Shown here piece by piece: positions 38,325 to 47,232 of a stretch of DNA of 64,000 bases. Each line of letters begins with the position of its first letter. Positions within the stretch are counted from its first letter, which is position 1. Under the pieces are notes generated by a model. It saw nothing but the letters and a program-made list of their open reading frames with translations. It made no database searches and was not told the DNA's origin. This stretch comes from Sterolibacterium denitrificans (GTDB taxonomy: Bacteria > Pseudomonadota > Gammaproteobacteria > Burkholderiales > Rhodocyclaceae): NCBI RefSeq assembly GCF_900174485.1, contig NZ_LT837803.1, forward strand, positions 2,805,305 to 2,869,304. The letters are read 5' to 3'. A program made the translations under genes and the position numbers.

Positions 38325-40937
38325 CTAAGCCAGAAAGTCCTGCGCAAACCGCTGCAGCACCCCGCCGGCCTCATAGATCGACACTTCCTCGGCAGTATCC
38401 AACCGGCAGGTCACCAGTACCTCGACCGTCTCACTACTCCGACGATGGATCACCAGCGTCAAATCCGCACGCGGCCTACGCTCGCCGATCACGTCGTAGG
38501 TCTCGCTCCCATCCAGCCCCAGCGTCAGCCGCGTGGTGCCCGGTTTGAACTCCAGCGGCAGCACGCCCATGCCGATCAGGTTGGTGCGGTGGATGCGCTC
38601 GAAGCCCTCGGCGGCGATGGCTTCCACCCCGGCCAGCCGCACGCCCTTGGCCGCCCAGTCGCGGCTCGACCCCTGGCCGTAGTCGGCGCCGGCGACGATG
38701 ATCAGCGGCTGCTTGCGGTCCAGATAGGTCTCGATCGCTTCCCACATGCGCAGCACCTTGCCGTCCGGCTCGATGCGGGTCAGCGAGCCCTTCTTCACGG
38801 CGCCGTCGACGACGGCCATTTCATTGACCAGTTGCGGGTTGGCGAAAGTGGCGCGCATGGCGGTCAGGTGATCGCCGCGGTGCGTCGCGTAGGAGTTGAA
38901 GTCTTCTTCCGGCAGGCCCATCTTCGCCAGATATTCGCCGGCCGCGCTATCGGGCAGGATGGCGTTGGACGGCGACAGGTGGTCGGTGGTGATGTTGTCC
39001 GGCAAAACCGCCAGCGGGCGCATGCCCTTCAGCGTGCGCGGGTTGGCCGCCAGCGCGCCGACGCCTTCCGTATCCCAGTACGGCGGACGGCGGATGTAGG
39101 TCGACTGCGGGCGCCAGTCGTAGAGCGGGCTGATCTTCTCGCCGCTGTCGCGGTGGATGGCGAACATCGGGTCGTACACCTGCCGAAACTGCTCCGGCTT
39201 GACGCAGGTGGCGACGATGGCGTCGATTTCCTCGTCGGACGGCCACAGATCCTTCAGGCGAATTTCCCTGCCGTCGACGGTGCCGAGCACATCCTGCTCG
39301 ATGTCGAAGCGCATCGTGCCGGCGATGGCATAGGCGACGACGAGCGGCGGCGAAGCGAGGAAGGCCTGCTTGGCGTACGGATGGATGCGCCCATCGAAGT
39401 TGCGATTGCCGGAAAGCACGGCGGTCGCGTAAACGTCGCGGGCTATGATCTCCTGCTGGATCTGCGGGTCGAGCGCGCCGGACATGCCGTTGCAGGTGGT
39501 GCAGGCGTAGGCGACGATGCCGAAGCCGAGCTTTTCCAGTTCCAGCAGCAGGTCGGCTTCCTCCAGATACAGCCTGGCAACCCTGGAGCCGGGCGCGAAG
39601 GAAGTCTTGACCCAGGGCTTGCGCACGAGACCCAAAGCGTTCGCCTTCTTCGCCAACAGGCCGGCGGCGACGACGTTGCGCGGGTTCGAGGTATTGGTGC
39701 AACTGGTGATGGCGGCGATGATCACCGCGCCGTCGGGCAGCAGACCGTCCCTTTCTTCATCGATGGCCATGGCCAGCTTGATGGGGCCTGCGATACCGCG
39801 ATCCTTGAGCGCGGCAGTGGGCAGGCGCCGGTGGGGATTCGACGGCCCTGCCATATTGCGCACCACGGAAGACAGATCGAATTCGAGCGTGCGTTCGTAC
39901 TCGGCCGTCGCAAGCTGATCGCCCCACAGGCCGGCGGTCTTCGCGTAATTCTCGACCAGCGCCACCTGTTCCGCTTCACGGCCGGTCAGCCTCAGGTAGG
40001 CTATGGTCTGCCCGTCGATATGGAACATCGCGGCGGTGGCGCCGTATTCCGGACACATGTTGGAGATCGTCGCACGATCGCCGATGGTCAGGCTGTCCGC
40101 ACCCTCACCGAAAAATTCCAGCCAAGCACCGACGACCTTTTCCTTCCTCAAGAACTCGGTCAGCGCGAGCACGATGTCGGTGGCGGTGATGCCGGGCTGG
40201 CGCCGGCCGGCGAGGCGCACGCCGACGATGTCCGGCAGGCGCATCATCGAAGCGCGGCCGAGCATCACGGTCTCGGCCTCCAGGCCGCCGACGCCGATGG
40301 CGATCACGCCCAGCGCGTCCACGTGCGGCGTGTGGCTGTCGGTGCCGACGCAGGTGTCGGGGAAGGCGACGCCATCCCGAACCTGAATGACCGGCGACAT
40401 CTTCTCCAGATTGATCTGGTGCATGATGCCGTTGCCGGCCGGGATCACGTCCACGTTCTCGAAGGCGCGCCTGGTCCATTCGATGAAATGGAAGCGGTCT
40501 TCGTTGCGGCGGTCTTCCACCGCGCGGTTCTTCTCGAAGGCGTCCGGATCGCAGCCGCTGTATTCGACGGCGAGCGAATGGTCGACGATCAACTGCGTTG
40601 GCACCACCGGGTTCACCTTGGCCGGGTCGCCGCCCTGGTCGGCGATCGCGTCGCGCAAGCCGGCGAGGTCGACCAGCGCGGTCTGGCCGAGGATGTCGTG
40701 GCAGACGACGCGCGCCGGATACCACGGAAAGTCGAGGTCGCGCCGACGCTCGACCAATTGCTTCAGCGCGTCGGTCAGCAGCGCCGGATCGCAGCGGCGC
40801 ACCAGTTGCTCGGCGAGCACGCGCGACACATAGGGCAGCCCGTTCCAGGCGCCGGGCCGGATGGCGTCGACCGCCGCGCGCGCGTCGAAGTAGTCGAGCG
40901 ACGTGCCAGGCAGCGGCCTACGATAAGCGTTGTTCAT
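38325..40937 (-). CDS. acnD: 2-methylcitrate dehydratase (Fe/S type) AcnD
   Basis: 870 residues, aconitase superfamily. Dehydrates 2-methylcitrate to 2-methylaconitate; needs PrpF, encoded downstream. The 4Fe-4S ligands are in SCTNTSNP and YACTTCNG; substrate-binding segments include CVGTDSHTPHVDALG and GADYGQGSSRDWAAKG. AcnD rather than AcnA is chosen from the length and start and from prpF/prpC context. ATG at 40937, 13 bases after the prpC stop. Confidence 0.92.
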   Translation of the reverse strand: MNNAYRRPLPGTSLDYFDARAAVDAIRPGAWNGLPYVSRVLAEQLVRRCDPALLTDALKQLVERRRDLDFPWYPARVVCHDILGQTALVDLAGLRDAIADQGGDPAKVNPVVPTQLIVDHSLAVEYSGCDPDAFEKNRAVEDRRNEDRFHFIEWTRRAFENVDVIPAGNGIMHQINLEKMSPVIQVRDGVAFPDTCVGTDSHTPHVDALGVIAIGVGGLEAETVMLGRASMMRLPDIVGVRLAGRRQPGITATDIVLALTEFLRKEKVVGAWLEFFGEGADSLTIGDRATISNMCPEYGATAAMFHIDGQTIAYLRLTGREAEQVALVENYAKTAGLWGDQLATAEYERTLEFDLSSVVRNMAGPSNPHRRLPTAALKDRGIAGPIKLAMAIDEERDGLLPDGAVIIAAITSCTNTSNPRNVVAAGLLAKKANALGLVRKPWVKTSFAPGSRVARLYLEEADLLLELEKLGFGIVAYACTTCNGMSGALDPQIQQEIIARDVYATAVLSGNRNFDGRIHPYAKQAFLASPPLVVAYAIAGTMRFDIEQDVLGTVDGREIRLKDLWPSDEEIDAIVATCVKPEQFRQVYDPMFAIHRDSGEKISPLYDWRPQSTYIRRPPYWDTEGVGALAANPRTLKGMRPLAVLPDNITTDHLSPSNAILPDSAAGEYLAKMGLPEEDFNSYATHRGDHLTAMRATFANPQLVNEMAVVDGAVKKGSLTRIEPDGKVLRMWEAIETYLDRKQPLIIVAGADYGQGSSRDWAAKGVRLAGVEAIAAEGFERIHRTNLIGMGVLPLEFKPGTTRLTLGLDGSETYDVIGERRPRADLTLVIHRRSSETVEVLVTCRLDTAEEVSIYEAGGVLQRFAQDFLA

Positions 40938-40950
40938 GGCGTGTCCGATC

Positions 40951-42105
40951 TTACTGGCGATGCTCGATCGGCACGAAGCGGCGGTCTTCCGGCCCGACGT
41001 AATTGGCGCTCGGGCGGATGATCTTGTTGTCGAGGCGCTGCTCGATGATGTGCGCAGCCCAGCCCGAGGTACGGGCGATGACGAAGATCGGCGTGAACAT
41101 CGCGGTCGGCACGCCCATCATGTGGTAGCTGACGGCGCTGAACCAGTCGAGGTTGGGGAACATCTTCTTCACTTCCCACATCACGCTTTCCAGGCGCTCG
41201 GCGATGTCGAACATCTTGGTCGAACCGGCCTCGTCGGACAACTGGCGGGCGACGCTCTTGATGACTTCGTTGCGCGGATCGGAGACGGTATAGACCGGGT
41301 GGCCGAAGCCGATCACCACTTCCTTGTTGTCCACACGGCGGCGGATGTCGGCTTCCGCCTCGTCGGGATGGTCGTAGCGCTTCTGTATCTCGAAAGCAAT
41401 CTCGTTGGCGCCGCCGTGCTTCGGCCCGCGCAGCGCGCCGATGGCGCCGGTGATCGCCGAATACATGTCCGAGCCCGTGCCGGCGATGACGCGGCCGGTG
41501 AAGGTCGAGGCGTTGAACTCGTGTTCAGCGTAAAGGATCAGCGAGGTGTGCATGGCGCGCTCCCACAGCGCCGACGGCTTGTGGCCGTGCAAGAGATGCA
41601 GGAAATGGGCGCCGATCGAGTCGTCGTCGGTGGTGAGCTCGATGCGCTTGCCGTTGGTCGCCCAGTGATACCAGTAGAGCAGCATCGAGCCGAGCGAGGC
41701 CATCAGCCGGTCGGCGATGTCGCGGGCGCCGGGAATGTTGTGGTCGTCCTTCTCCGGCAGCGCGCAGCCCAAGGCGGAAACGCCGGTGCGCATCACGTCC
41801 ATCGGGTGCGCCGAGGCCGGCAGCGATTCGAGCGCCTCCCGAACGCTGGTCGGCAGGCCGCGCATGGACTTCAGCTTCGCCTTGTAGGCCTTCAGCTCGG
41901 CGCCGGTGGGCAGCTTGCCATGCACCAGCAGATGCGCGACTTCCTCGAATTCGCAGCGCTCGGCGATGTCGAGGATGTCGTAGCCGCGGTAGTGCAGGTC
42001 GTTGCCGGTCTTGCCAACGGTGCACAAGGCGGTGTTGCCGGCAAGGATGCCGGACAGGGCAACGGATTTCTTGGTCTTGAAAGTGGCTTCCTGGGTCGCG
42101 CTCAT
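40951..42105 (-). CDS. prpC: 2-methylcitrate synthase
   Basis: 384 residues. Condenses propionyl-CoA with oxaloacetate. Citrate-synthase motifs: GYDILDIAE near the N-terminus, [12 protein letters not shown] with a catalytic His, and [18 protein letters not shown] with the second His and nearby Asp. The short length and [15 protein letters not shown] start are typical of PrpC as opposed to GltA. The open frame extends to 42552, but homology begins at ATG 42105. First gene of the prpC-acnD-(DUF559)-prpF-thioesterase-lyase run. Confidence 0.95.
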   Translation of the reverse strand: MSATQEATFKTKKSVALSGILAGNTALCTVGKTGNDLHYRGYDILDIAERCEFEEVAHLLVHGKLPTGAELKAYKAKLKSMRGLPTSVREALESLPASAHPMDVMRTGVSALGCALPEKDDHNIPGARDIADRLMASLGSMLLYWYHWATNGKRIELTTDDDSIGAHFLHLLHGHKPSALWERAMHTSLILYAEHEFNASTFTGRVIAGTGSDMYSAITGAIGALRGPKHGGANEIAFEIQKRYDHPDEAEADIRRRVDNKEVVIGFGHPVYTVSDPRNEVIKSVARQLSDEAGSTKMFDIAERLESVMWEVKKMFPNLDWFSAVSYHMMGVPTAMFTPIFVIARTSGWAAHIIEQRLDNKIIRPSANYVGPEDRRFVPIEHRQ

Positions 42106-42294
42106 GGCTCTCTCTGCGAATGGGAAAGTGAAGACGACCGCCGTTCTGCTTGCATGTCGCCGAATTTTTTCGCAATATACGCAGCGTAAAAAATGCGTAA
42201 AGACCTGAAATAGCGTAGTGTTGTGAATAGTTTCTTGCAAAGATGCAAATCTTGCGAATATTTTTGAATGCCATTGGCAATAAAGGGAACAAGA
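42106..42294. promoter_or_regulatory. prpC/regulator divergent control region with TTGCRAA motifs
   Basis: AT-rich 189-base gap between divergent prpC and its likely regulator. It holds TTGCAAA (42235-42241), TGCAAA (42244-42249), TTGCGAA (42252-42258) and, nearer prpC, TTCGCAA (42169-42175). Repeats of TTTGCAAA type are known targets of the RamB/ScfR-like regulator family, so these are candidate operators. Confidence 0.55.
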
Positions 42295-43716
42295 ATGAAG
42301 AAAGCTTTCATGGGAGTGCGCCTGAAGCGTCTGCGGGAGGAGCGCGGACTGACGCAGATTGCCCTGGCGCGCGCACTGGAACTCTCGCCGAGTTATCTCA
42401 ATCAGTTGGAGAAGAATCAGCGACCGCTCACTGTCCCGGTATTGCTCAAGCTGAACGCGGTCTTCGGCGTCAATGTGCAACTGTTTTCGGAAGACGACGA
42501 GGCCAGGCTGATTACGGATCTGCGTGAATTGTTCGAAACGCAATCCGGGCACGAGCGCGTCTCTCTGGCCGAAATTCGCGAGCTTGCCGCCAACATGCCG
42601 GCCGTCGCCCGCAGTTTGCTCAAACTCGCCAGAAGCCAGCGCGCCAACCAGGAACGCGAGGAAGCGCTCGTCACCCGCCTGGGCCTGGATCGCAGCGAGC
42701 TGCAGGCCAACCGGCTGATGTCATTCGAAGAGGTACGTGATTTTTTCTACGCGCGGCACAACCACATTGCCGAACTCGATGCGTTGGCCGAGTCCCTCTC
42801 CCAGGCCTGGCTGATTCGTCCCAGGGAAGCGGCTGAAACCCTGGCCATGCGTCTGGAGCAGACGCATGGCATCCGGGTGGTTCGCAACACCGCCCGGGAT
42901 GCTGGCGCTGAAGTGCAACGTCACTTCGACCCCGGCCAGAAAATCCTGACCTTGTCACCCCATCTGACCAATGGGCAGGCAGCATTCCAGATGGCAACAC
43001 AGCTGGCCTTTCTCGAAGCAGGCGCGCAAATCGACGCCATCACCGCACAGGCCGCTCTGTCCAGCGACGAAGCGCGGCGTCTGGCGCGCATCGGCCTGGC
43101 CAATTATTTCGCCAGCGCCCTGATTCTGCCCTACGGACACTTTCTGGATCAGGCCGAGCAACTGCGCTACGACATCGAGTTGCTTGGGCAGGCTTTTGGC
43201 GTCGAATTCGAAACCACCTGCCACCGCCTGTCCACCCTGCAGCGCCCGGAAGCGCGCGGGGTGCCGTTTTTCTTCATCCGCGTGGACCGAGCCGGCAACA
43301 TCTCGAAACGTCAATCGGCCACCGCTTTTCACTTCTCACGCATCGGCGGCACCTGCCCGCTGTGGAACGTGTATGAAGCCTTCGCCCAGCCGGGACGCAT
43401 CCTGACGCAGTTGGCGGTCATGCCGGACGAGCGCGCCTACCTGTGGATCGCGCGCACGGTATCCCGTGGCCATGGCGGATTCGGCGCCCCCGGCAAGACT
43501 TTTTCCGTGGGCCTGGGATGCGATTTGCAGCATGCCGAACGCCTGGTCTACAGCAAGGGGCTGGATCTCAAGGACAAGAGCGGCTTCACGCCGATCGGCG
43601 CCGGCTGCAAGGTCTGCCCGCGCGCCCATTGCCCCCAGCGCGCCTTCCCGGCCGTGGGCAGCACGCTCATCGTCGATGAAAACCAGAGCCGCTTCACGCC
43701 CTACCCCGCCAGTTGA
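42295..43716 (+). CDS. XRE/ImmA-type short-chain acyl-responsive regulator of the prp genes
   Basis: 473 residues: N-terminal XRE helix-turn-helix (about 5-60, [32 protein letters not shown] split by helix breaks), a central ImmA/IrrE-like DUF955 region and a C-terminal DUF2083 domain with Cys cluster ([13 protein letters not shown]). This architecture is that of RamB/ScfR and PrpR-type regulators that sense acyl-CoA or methylcitrate-cycle intermediates. ATG 42295, AAGGG seven bases upstream, is preferred to the in-frame start at 42268. Divergent from prpC, which it probably controls. Its 3' end overlaps the convergent XRE gene. Confidence 0.88.
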   Translation: MKKAFMGVRLKRLREERGLTQIALARALELSPSYLNQLEKNQRPLTVPVLLKLNAVFGVNVQLFSEDDEARLITDLRELFETQSGHERVSLAEIRELAANMPAVARSLLKLARSQRANQEREEALVTRLGLDRSELQANRLMSFEEVRDFFYARHNHIAELDALAESLSQAWLIRPREAAETLAMRLEQTHGIRVVRNTARDAGAEVQRHFDPGQKILTLSPHLTNGQAAFQMATQLAFLEAGAQIDAITAQAALSSDEARRLARIGLANYFASALILPYGHFLDQAEQLRYDIELLGQAFGVEFETTCHRLSTLQRPEARGVPFFFIRVDRAGNISKRQSATAFHFSRIGGTCPLWNVYEAFAQPGRILTQLAVMPDERAYLWIARTVSRGHGGFGAPGKTFSVGLGCDLQHAERLVYSKGLDLKDKSGFTPIGAGCKVCPRAHCPQRAFPAVGSTLIVDENQSRFTPYPAS

Positions 43717-43728
43717 TGACGCAGTTCG
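43698..43728. repeat. 31-bp direct repeat, left copy
   Basis: Matches 45827-45857 in the same orientation at 28 of 31 positions (starts GCCCTACCCCGCCA, ends GCAGTTCG). It covers the stop codons of both the acyl regulator and the XRE gene. The two copies bracket the XRE-chemoreceptor pair, 2,129 bases apart. Confidence 0.85.
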
Positions 43729-44042
43729 GCCAGCAACCTGCCAACACGATCCTTGCGTTGTTTATTGCCAAGCGCATGCAGCGCCAGCAGTAACTGAGCG
43801 ACGTCCTCGTCTTCGCAATAGAGATAGGGCAACGGTACCTGTAACGCCGTCGCCAGCAGTCTGGCCGTGGCGAGCGGCGGTTCGCTTACGCCAAGCTCAT
43901 AGCGGCTGATCCGGGCGCGGGCGCTGGACTCATCCAGACCGATGGCCACGCCCAGCTTTTCCTGGGCCAGGTCCAAAGCCTCGCGGCGTTCGCGCAGGCG
44001 GCGACCAAGAATGGAAAACTTCTGACTGCTCTCATGTGCCAT
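43701..44042 (-). CDS. Small XRE-family repressor
   Basis: 113 residues from ATG 44042 (MAHESSQKFSILG). Helix-turn-helix at about residues 10-65 (LRERREALDLAQEKLGVAIG, then ARISRYELGVSEPP), followed by a helical tail. Two perfect palindromes TGTCAC-N7-GTGACA lie at and just upstream of its start codon, so it is probably autoregulated and may repress the divergent chemoreceptor. Its last residues ELRHQLAG almost equal the C-terminus of the glutaredoxin gene 2.1 kb away (ELRNQLAG) because both lie in the direct repeat. Confidence 0.8.
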   Translation of the reverse strand: MAHESSQKFSILGRRLRERREALDLAQEKLGVAIGLDESSARARISRYELGVSEPPLATARLLATALQVPLPYLYCEDEDVAQLLLALHALGNKQRKDRVGRLLAELRHQLAG

Positions 44043-44093
44043 GTCACAAGTTTCGTGACACATGCTAAAGTTGTTGTCACTAAATACGTGACA
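44042..44093. promoter_or_regulatory. Twin perfect operators TGTCAC-N7-GTGACA
   Basis: Two exact inverted repeats, 44042-44060 and 44075-44093, with centres 33 bases apart, between the divergent XRE and chemoreceptor genes. The first overlaps the XRE start codon. Identical arms at three-turn spacing strongly suggest cooperative binding of a dimeric repressor, most simply the adjacent XRE protein. Confidence 0.8.
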
Positions 44094-44172
44094 CGCGAGA
44101 AAGCATGGCTATTCCGGCAATCCCCCGTAGAATCAGCCCCCAAATCACTCCCACGCCATCAGGAGGCCTCCA

Positions 44173-45810
44173 TTGAGCGCTGCAACAACAGGGTTTCTAT
44201 CTAATTTGCGCATCGGCAGAAGAATGGCACTGGCCATGGGGGCGTTGCTGAGCTTCCTGGTCGCCATCACGCTCATAGGACATTTTTCCGCCATCAGGAT
44301 CCAGTCTGAATACATCGACTATCTGGCGGGTGACAATGCCCGCCGCATCGGGTTTTATGAAATGTACGGCCAGGGCCTGCAGACAGGGCAGGCACTGCGC
44401 AACATCGTGCTTGACCCGGACAATCCCAAGGCCTACGAAAATCACCAAAGAGCCACGGCCCAATTCGACAAGGCGGCAGAAGACATGCAACAGCATGATG
44501 AAGAACGCGCGCATACCGGATTGCCGCAGAAAATTGTGCACCTGCGCACGGCTCACCGGAACGCTCAGGAACAGGTGATCGCGCTCGTCGCATCCGGGCA
44601 GATGGATTCCGCCAAGGCGTTGCTGAACAGCGAAGAAACGCCTAAATGGCGCGAAATGCGCCAGTTGATGCTGGATGAAATCAAGCGGCTTGATGACGCC
44701 GTTCCCGTCCTGATTGAGGGGCTCACGGCCCGCGCCGATGCCACACGCCGGCAAACGCTGACACTTTCCTGCATCGCCATCCTGCTGGGACTCGTGCTGG
44801 GCATTGCCATCACCCGTTCCATCACCCGACCTCTGGCACATCTGCAGGAGATACTGGAAAAGGTGGAGGCGTCAGGAGACTGCACATTGCGTGTGGGCGC
44901 CCACGCCAGCGATGAAGTCGGACGCACGGCGGCGGCCTTCGACCGCATGATGACGCGCATCGCTGAACTCATTGCCGAAACGAGCCGCTCTGCGCAGGCC
45001 ATTACCGAAGCCGCACACGCCATGCTGACTACCGGCACCGACGTCGTCAAACACTCCGCAGCGCAGTCCACGGCAGCGGTCGATGTCGCCGCCGCCATCG
45101 AAGAAACCTCCGTCAGCATTTCCGAAACCGCGGGCAATGCGCGCTGCGTGGATGAAATGGCCGTGCGCACCTGCAGCCATATCCAGCGAACCCTGGAAGC
45201 CGTGCAGGGCACGACTTCCAATATTGGCAACCTTGCCACCATGATTTCCAGGACGAGCGCAGACATTTCCCTGCTGGCGGACAACTCGAAACAGATCGAT
45301 GGCATCGTTCAGACCATCAAGGCCATTGCCGAGCAGACCAACCTGTTGGCCTTGAACGCAGCCATCGAAGCTGCGCGCGCCGGTGAACAGGGGCGTGGCT
45401 TTGCCGTCGTCGCAGATGAAGTCAGGAAGCTCGCCGAAAACACGGCACAGGCGACCCAGGAAATTTCCAGCCTGATCCATACTATCCAGAGCCGGATCGA
45501 TGCTGCCGTCGAACAGATGACGCAAGCCAACGATCAGGCGGGTAACAGCCAGGAAATGGTTGCAGCTACCGCGACGGCGCTCAATGAAGTGGGCAGCGAT
45601 ACGGAAAAAATGATCGATGCGGTACGCAGCATCGCCCTGGCCATGCAGGAACAGGATACTGCCGTGCAGCAGGTTGCGCAGCGTATCGAATACATCGCCC
45701 AGATGAGTGAAGCCAACGACTCGGCCGCACGCCTGGCCGCAGAAACCGCACGCAGTCTGGACGAGCGTGCCAATCACCTGCACGCTGCGGTAGGCTGCTT
45801 CCGGGTTTGA
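44173..45810 (+). CDS. Methyl-accepting chemotaxis protein
   Basis: 545 residues: membrane helix (about 19-41), periplasmic four-helix-bundle-type ligand domain (about 42-195), second helix (about 196-215, [20 protein letters not shown]), HAMP (about 216-268) and a cytoplasmic signalling domain with the hairpin tip [20 protein letters not shown]. The start codon is TTG, supported by a perfect AGGAGG six bases upstream (44161-44166). Ligand unknown. It is divergent from the XRE gene across the twin operators and convergent with the nrdAB-grx operon. Confidence 0.93.
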   Translation: MSAATTGFLSNLRIGRRMALAMGALLSFLVAITLIGHFSAIRIQSEYIDYLAGDNARRIGFYEMYGQGLQTGQALRNIVLDPDNPKAYENHQRATAQFDKAAEDMQQHDEERAHTGLPQKIVHLRTAHRNAQEQVIALVASGQMDSAKALLNSEETPKWREMRQLMLDEIKRLDDAVPVLIEGLTARADATRRQTLTLSCIAILLGLVLGIAITRSITRPLAHLQEILEKVEASGDCTLRVGAHASDEVGRTAAAFDRMMTRIAELIAETSRSAQAITEAAHAMLTTGTDVVKHSAAQSTAAVDVAAAIEETSVSISETAGNARCVDEMAVRTCSHIQRTLEAVQGTTSNIGNLATMISRTSADISLLADNSKQIDGIVQTIKAIAEQTNLLALNAAIEAARAGEQGRGFAVVADEVRKLAENTAQATQEISSLIHTIQSRIDAAVEQMTQANDQAGNSQEMVAATATALNEVGSDTEKMIDAVRSIALAMQEQDTAVQQVAQRIEYIAQMSEANDSAARLAAETARSLDERANHLHAAVGCFRV

Positions 45811-45826
45811 GGCACTGGCAGCGCCA

Positions 45827-45857
45827 GCCCTACCCCGCCAATTGATTGCGCAGTTCG
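45827..45857. repeat. 31-bp direct repeat, right copy
   Basis: Second copy of the repeat at 43698-43728 (28/31 identical). It spans the 3' end of the glutaredoxin gene, whose C-terminus ELRNQLAG and TAG stop are encoded in it. Confidence 0.85.
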
Positions 45858-46069
45858 TCGTAACCGCCGACATGGGTCAGGCCGGCCGCCTGCTGGATGA
45901 AGATTTGCGGCAGGCTGCGCACCGGTTGGCCGACCTTGGCTTGCAGGGCGTCGATGCTGATGTCGGCGCCGACGGTGTGGTATTGAAAGGGGATGGACTG
46001 GATCTGGCAGAGCATGCGCGTCCTGTCGCAGTTCACGCAGCCGTCCTTGCCGTAGATGATGATTTCCAT
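45830..46069 (-). CDS. Glutaredoxin of the nrdAB operon
   Basis: 79 residues, MEIIIYGKDGCVNCDRTRML: a thioredoxin-fold glutaredoxin with active site CVNC (residues 11-14) and the conserved cis-Pro segment SLPQIFI. Small glutaredoxins and NrdH proteins encoded with nrdAB reduce the C-terminal cysteine pair of NrdA. ATG at 46069, 37 bases after the nrdB stop. The CVNC active site is not the CPYC of GrxA, so the symbol is left open. Confidence 0.9.
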   Translation of the reverse strand: MEIIIYGKDGCVNCDRTRMLCQIQSIPFQYHTVGADISIDALQAKVGQPVRSLPQIFIQQAAGLTHVGGYDELRNQLAG

Positions 46070-46106
46070 GGGGTCTCCCGATAATGGATGGCGGAAAAAA
46101 GAAGGA

Positions 46107-47213
46107 TCAAAAATCGACGTCGAACACCTGATTCTCGTCGGTGCGGCGCATCACGCCGACCTTGTAGGCGGCGATGTCCTGCTCCTGCGGCGAGGCCTGG
46201 GTCTTGGAGATGTTGAGCCACTTCTCCATGAACTTGAGCGGGTTGTGCGTCGGCAATTGGTATTTGTCGGTGGTGAGACCAAAGAGCTGGTAGACGTCCT
46301 TGGCGCAGTACAGCGTCCAGGCCGACAGGCGCTCGGCGTTCATGCCGACCAGCTCGCGGCCTTCGGAGAAGAGATAATCGATCCAGCGCAGCTCGCTATC
46401 CACCACTTCCTCGATCATCTTCTCGATCTGGCTGCGGCACTGGGCAAAGGCCGTCTGGCCGCGCTCGGTGCTCAATTCATTCAGCAGCACGGCGCGGTCG
46501 AGTTCGACGTGGATTTCCAATTCGTCCTGGGCGATTTTCTGGATGGCCTTGCCGATGGGCTGAAACAGGCCGGTGTCGCAGATGGCGAAGGTGACGGCAA
46601 AGCTCGCCATGAACTGGATGCGCTCCATGCACAGCAGCGCCACGATGGTCATGAACACGGCGTTGTAGGTGTTCTGATCGTTGGGCAGCAGGCCGATGGC
46701 GTATTGGTGCGACGCCTCGTAACCGGCGGCGAAGGCGCGCGCGACCTCAGAGAGGCGCTCGTGCGCTTCCTGCACGCGCAGGATTTCGTCGAGGATGACG
46801 CCGGGGTCGTCGAAGGAGTTGCGCACGATCTCGGAATAGGTGGCGGCGTGCACCACTTCGTTGTCCGAGATGCGCTGCCAGGCGGCCCACAATTCGCTGG
46901 AGGTGATGAATGGGGCGAGCACCGGGGCGATGGCGCGCGAGGCGACCGAGTCGGCCTCCCACTGCCAGGCCAGGGTCTTGATCATCATGTCGTAGGTGGC
47001 GCGCGGGCAGGTCTTGAATTCAGAATTGCAGCTCGAATAGTCGAATTCGTTCTCGTCCCAGTCCAGCGATTTCTGCGCCTTGTAGAGCTTCCAGATTTCC
47101 GGGTAGTGGCGATTGACGGTGTCGAACAGGCCGGGGCGCTGGCCCAGCAGCAGCAAGGGCTTTTGATAGTCGGTCTTGTCGTAGTTGAATACGCTGTCGG
47201 TCATGGATGTCAT
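46107..47213 (-). CDS. nrdB: Class Ia ribonucleotide reductase, small (radical) subunit
   Basis: 368 residues from ATG 47213; a second ATG (47204) is also plausible. Holds the di-iron centre and tyrosyl radical used by NrdA. Metal ligands and radical site are visible: Asp in WEADSVASR, then DNEVVHAATYSEIV with Glu, His and, three residues later, the radical Tyr, and EIHVE further on. Located between nrdA and the glutaredoxin gene, transcribed from the riboswitch-controlled nrdA promoter. Confidence 0.96.
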   Translation of the reverse strand: MTSMTDSVFNYDKTDYQKPLLLLGQRPGLFDTVNRHYPEIWKLYKAQKSLDWDENEFDYSSCNSEFKTCPRATYDMMIKTLAWQWEADSVASRAIAPVLAPFITSSELWAAWQRISDNEVVHAATYSEIVRNSFDDPGVILDEILRVQEAHERLSEVARAFAAGYEASHQYAIGLLPNDQNTYNAVFMTIVALLCMERIQFMASFAVTFAICDTGLFQPIGKAIQKIAQDELEIHVELDRAVLLNELSTERGQTAFAQCRSQIEKMIEEVVDSELRWIDYLFSEGRELVGMNAERLSAWTLYCAKDVYQLFGLTTDKYQLPTHNPLKFMEKWLNISKTQASPQEQDIAAYKVGVMRRTDENQVFDVDF

Positions 47214-47232
47214 GGTCTTGATCGCTTGAATG

